Positions 62,070 to 64,000 of a DNA stretch of 64,000 bases are shown here, piece after piece. Origin of the DNA: Paenibacillus rhizosphaerae. GTDB taxonomy: Bacteria; Bacillota; Bacilli; Paenibacillales; Paenibacillaceae. The stretch lies in the NCBI RefSeq assembly GCF_014192015.1, contig NZ_JACHXJ010000007.1:124001-188000 (forward strand). Reading direction: 5' to 3'. Within the stretch, counting starts at the first letter, position 1; the number at the start of each line of letters is the position of its first letter. The notes under the pieces are model-generated. The model saw only the letters and a list, made by a program, of their open reading frames with translations. It ran no database searches and had not been told where the DNA came from. The translations under genes and the position numbers were made by a program.

Positions 62070-62975
62070 TTACAGCCGCACGTCGCTCCGCGGACCGTCG
62101 AGCTCGTTTTTTCGCGCTTCCGCAAGCTCGGACTCCCAGTTCAGATGCCGGTACTCGGCGGCGGCCTCATCGCTTTCGAACCACCGGGTGAAGTCCTCCC
62201 ACAGCGCCGTGGTCCAGGAGGCGTCGATCTGCGCAGTGGAATAGACGCCTTCTTTGAGCCGGACGAAGCCGAAGATGTCCCGCACCTGCGATTTCTCCGC
62301 CTGCACGGCCGTCAGCTCGGCCAGATGGGGAGGGATGAAGATGACGCCGGCCGGCGTACCCAGTACGACGTCGCCCGGCAGGCAGATCGCCTTGCCGATC
62401 CGGGTAGGCACGTTCATGCCCACCATGGTGACTTCGCCGATGGCCGTCGGGTCGCTTCCTCGGTAATAGACGTTGATGTTCTTGATTTCGGACACCTGCT
62501 GATTGTCGCGGATGCCGCCCCAAATCACGGCCCCGCCGCGCTTTGTACGGGTGGAGATCGCCGTCGAGAGGTTGCCGCCGACGTAGGTGCCGAGGTGGAC
62601 TTTATCGAACATATCGACCACGACGACGTCATCTTCAACCAGGGAATCGATCACCCACTGGTTGAAGAAGCCGCTGCGGCCTTCCTGTTCATGCCCGTAG
62701 TTCAGCAGCGTCTCATGCAGATCTGGCCGCTGCGGTACCATGACCGCGGTGACCGCGCGTCCCACCATGACCTGGTCGGGATGCACGATTTTGAAGTCCC
62801 CTTCAAACTGGAATTTGTAACCCCGGTGCCAGAGCGGCCCCCACGCTTCTTCCAGCGTAATTTTGCGGATTCTTCTCAGCACGTCTTCGGGCACCTTCGG
62901 CCGTCCGTTCTCGAACCGCTCGCCCTTCCACTGCGGCGTCAATTGAATGATATCTTCCGGATTGTCAAATTTCAT
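62070..62975 (-). CDS. RraA-family protein (HMG/CHA aldolase-like)
   Basis: A 301-residue protein whose central part (about 100-225) is the RraA fold: VGGNLSTAISTRTKRGGAV followed by IWGGIRDNQQV, where the Arg-Asp pair binds Mg2+ and substrate in 4-hydroxy-4-methyl-2-oxoglutarate aldolases. N- and C-terminal extensions make it longer than E. coli RraA (161 residues) and like the versions in sugar-acid degradation clusters. The ATG at 62975 follows GGAGGG; longer starts lack a ribosome site. The likely role is aldol cleavage or decarboxylation of a keto acid. Confidence 0.85.
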   Translation of the reverse strand: MKFDNPEDIIQLTPQWKGERFENGRPKVPEDVLRRIRKITLEEAWGPLWHRGYKFQFEGDFKIVHPDQVMVGRAVTAVMVPQRPDLHETLLNYGHEQEGRSGFFNQWVIDSLVEDDVVVVDMFDKVHLGTYVGGNLSTAISTRTKRGGAVIWGGIRDNQQVSEIKNINVYYRGSDPTAIGEVTMVGMNVPTRIGKAICLPGDVVLGTPAGVIFIPPHLAELTAVQAEKSQVRDIFGFVRLKEGVYSTAQIDASWTTALWEDFTRWFESDEAAAEYRHLNWESELAEARKNELDGPRSDVRL

Positions 62976-63444
62976 TCCAAAATCCCTCCTCGATCTATGG
63001 ATGCTTTCGAACCTAGTGCTTGATTCCATTGTTAAGGACGGCTTCCGTTTTGTCGATGTGACTTTCTTAAGATCATCGAATTTATAAATTTTCAGCAGAA
63101 CTGAACCATTCGGTCATCGCAAAGCTTATCTATGACATTCTCCAGATCTTAAACCAATCAGCTGCTTCCCGGCACTCCGCAAATCTCAAATCAATCTGTC
63201 TTTTCTCCGCACTGTTCATTTTGAAATAGCATTCATACATTCTCAGTCCTTATCCTACGGACATATTCTTGTTATGTCTTACAAAAGATGGACACGACAC
63301 TATATTCTTCTGCGGGCGGCTTAAAAGAAAAAGTCTCTACATCTTGTATTAACATCTGGATTCCAACTGATATATGGGACAATGACGGAGAGCAAAGATA
63401 GAGTGCATTTGTCCACCTTTTGGAAGACAACATCGCAATCTGTT
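62976..63444. other. AT-rich intergenic stretch
   Basis: No supported gene on either strand. A minus-strand frame of 108 codons (63272-63598) reads into the tandem repeat described next; it has no ribosome site and an odd composition rich in Cys, Trp and Phe, so I do not call it. Confidence 0.4.
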
Positions 63445-63620
63445 CGTTGTCAGTAAACAAACTCCTGGAACGATACCAATCTAAGTTTTGTTCGTTATAA
63501 GTAAACCAACACCATTGAAAGATACATCTAAGGTTTCTCTTATAAGTAAACCAACTTCTATGAAGGATACATCTGAAGTCGTTCTTATAAGTAGACAAAA
63601 GAAAAACTTCAGATAGATGC
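63445..63620. repeat. Four degenerate tandem repeats of 45-48 bp
   Basis: The core GTAAAC (GTAGAC in the last copy) recurs at 63453, 63501, 63546 and 63591, spaced 48, 45 and 45 bp, each within a similar TTATAAGTAAACCAAC-type context followed by GATACATCT. All spacings are multiples of three. The function is unknown. Confidence 0.75.
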
Positions 63621-63776
63621 GGTCTGTCTTCTTTGAAATTACGTCGATAGACGTTTTTCTTTTGACATTTTCGGAAGCGATCATCATTTTTTCCACCAGA
63701 CGTTGGAAGGACCGGGGAGAGGCGCAGACGGATTTTAAAAAAACAAACATTATCGTAAAATCGTCGCCTTTAATCA

Positions 63777-63790
63777 TGAAACCGCTTTCG
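63777..63790 (+). promoter_or_regulatory. cre-like CcpA site before the sugar ABC permease gene
   Basis: TGAAACCGCTTTCG fits the degenerate cre consensus TGNAANCGNWNNCW at 13 of 14 positions and is nearly palindromic. It lies 54 bp before the permease start, consistent with catabolite repression. Confidence 0.55.
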
Positions 63791-63843
63791 AATAAAGTAG
63801 TACTACAAACATTTTTATGATTTGGAATGCAAGAGGGGAGGAA

Positions 63844-64000
63844 ATGAAAAGGATGGTTGCAGAAACGAAAACGACAGCCGAAGCGGAGAAGACCCGACGC
63901 GCCGTCCGAAAGCGCATAAAGACCGGGGACACCCATTTGGCGGGTTACATTTTTATTTCCCCGTGGCTCATCGGCTTTTTGCTGCTTACGCTGTGGCCTA
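63844..64000 (+). CDS. Carbohydrate ABC transporter permease, N-terminal part
   Basis: Only the first 52 codons are in the window. A charged cytoplasmic N-terminus (MKRMVAETKTTAEAEKTRRA) is followed by HLAGYIFISPWLIGFLLLTL, the first helix typical of MalF/LplB-type sugar permeases. The ribosome site is GAGGGGAGG; the ATG at 63853 is an alternative start. A cre-like site precedes it. It probably opens a sugar-import operon running beyond the window, and the nearby GntR and AraC/YesN-like regulators may control it. Confidence 0.75.
   Translation, partial: MKRMVAETKTTAEAEKTRRAVRKRIKTGDTHLAGYIFISPWLIGFLLLTLWP

Noticed and set aside
1-64000. CRISPR arrays, insertion sequences, prophage, tRNA or rRNA genes
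   Set aside because: No spaced direct repeats, transposase or integrase genes, or structural RNA signatures were seen on reading both strands.

Overview
The window looks like a chromosomal segment of a Paenibacillus-type member of the Bacillales. The evidence is an S-layer-homology (SLH) protein, strong AGGAGG-type ribosome sites with many TTG/GTG starts, sigma-A-like promoters, CcpA cre-like sites, a Bacillus-type gluconate operon with a GntR operator, a qoxABCD quinol oxidase, and genes of modest to fairly high GC content. No rRNA, tRNA, insertion sequence, prophage or CRISPR array was seen. Both ends cut through genes.

Layout. 1-3.8 kb: two surface proteins, one with cohesin-like and dockerin-like modules and one with cohesin plus three SLH domains. 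3.9-5.3 kb: an FMN riboswitch, its terminator and an EamA/DMT transporter. 5.6-11.4 kb: a five-gene family-5 (Opp/Dpp-type) ABC importer behind a structured leader. 11.4-12.1 kb: a broken gene on the minus strand. 12.1-16.4 kb: gntR-gntP-gntK with two GntR operator-like sites, a cre-like site and an eight-copy hexanucleotide repeat in the leader. 16.4-19.8 kb: a WYL regulator divergent from a UvrA-like ATPase. 20.2-21.6 kb: a CNNM/CorC-like membrane protein behind two mutually exclusive hairpins. 21.7-28.7 kb: regulators (XRE/MmyB-like, RpiR, an orphan REC-BTAD protein), two SDR-type proteins, a mismatch uracil-DNA glycosylase and several small unknown genes.

28.8-37.2 kb: an acyltransferase, qoxABCD, a HAD phosphatase and a DUF2339 membrane protein. 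37.3-41.3 kb: an arsenic island made of two divergent units. One is marR, a small cysteine-tailed protein and arsM; the other is arsR-arsB-arsC. Each has a promoter with an embedded operator-like palindrome. 41.4-48.3 kb: an MFS exporter, an aldo/keto reductase divergent from an AraC regulator, an AEC transporter, and an Rrf2 regulator with an NAD(P)-binding protein.

48.6-57.4 kb: a CrtQ-like glycosyltransferase overlapping a PlsY-like acyltransferase, a FadR-type regulator divergent from glcD-glcF (glycolate or D-lactate oxidation), the cell-wall recycling enzyme NagZ, and leucine/branched-chain amino acid dehydrogenase. 57.4-64 kb: a dCache chemoreceptor, a GntR and an AraC regulator, an RraA-family protein, and the start of a carbohydrate ABC permease preceded by a cre-like site and a degenerate tandem repeat.

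The observations I rate highest are the paired cohesin/dockerin/SLH proteins, the bistable leader that hides the ribosome site of the CNNM-type gene, the nested-stem leader of the Opp-type operon, and the cysteine-tailed small protein and cysteine-paired MarR regulator in the arsM unit. All functional statements come from reading the sequence and from family knowledge; no database search was run.
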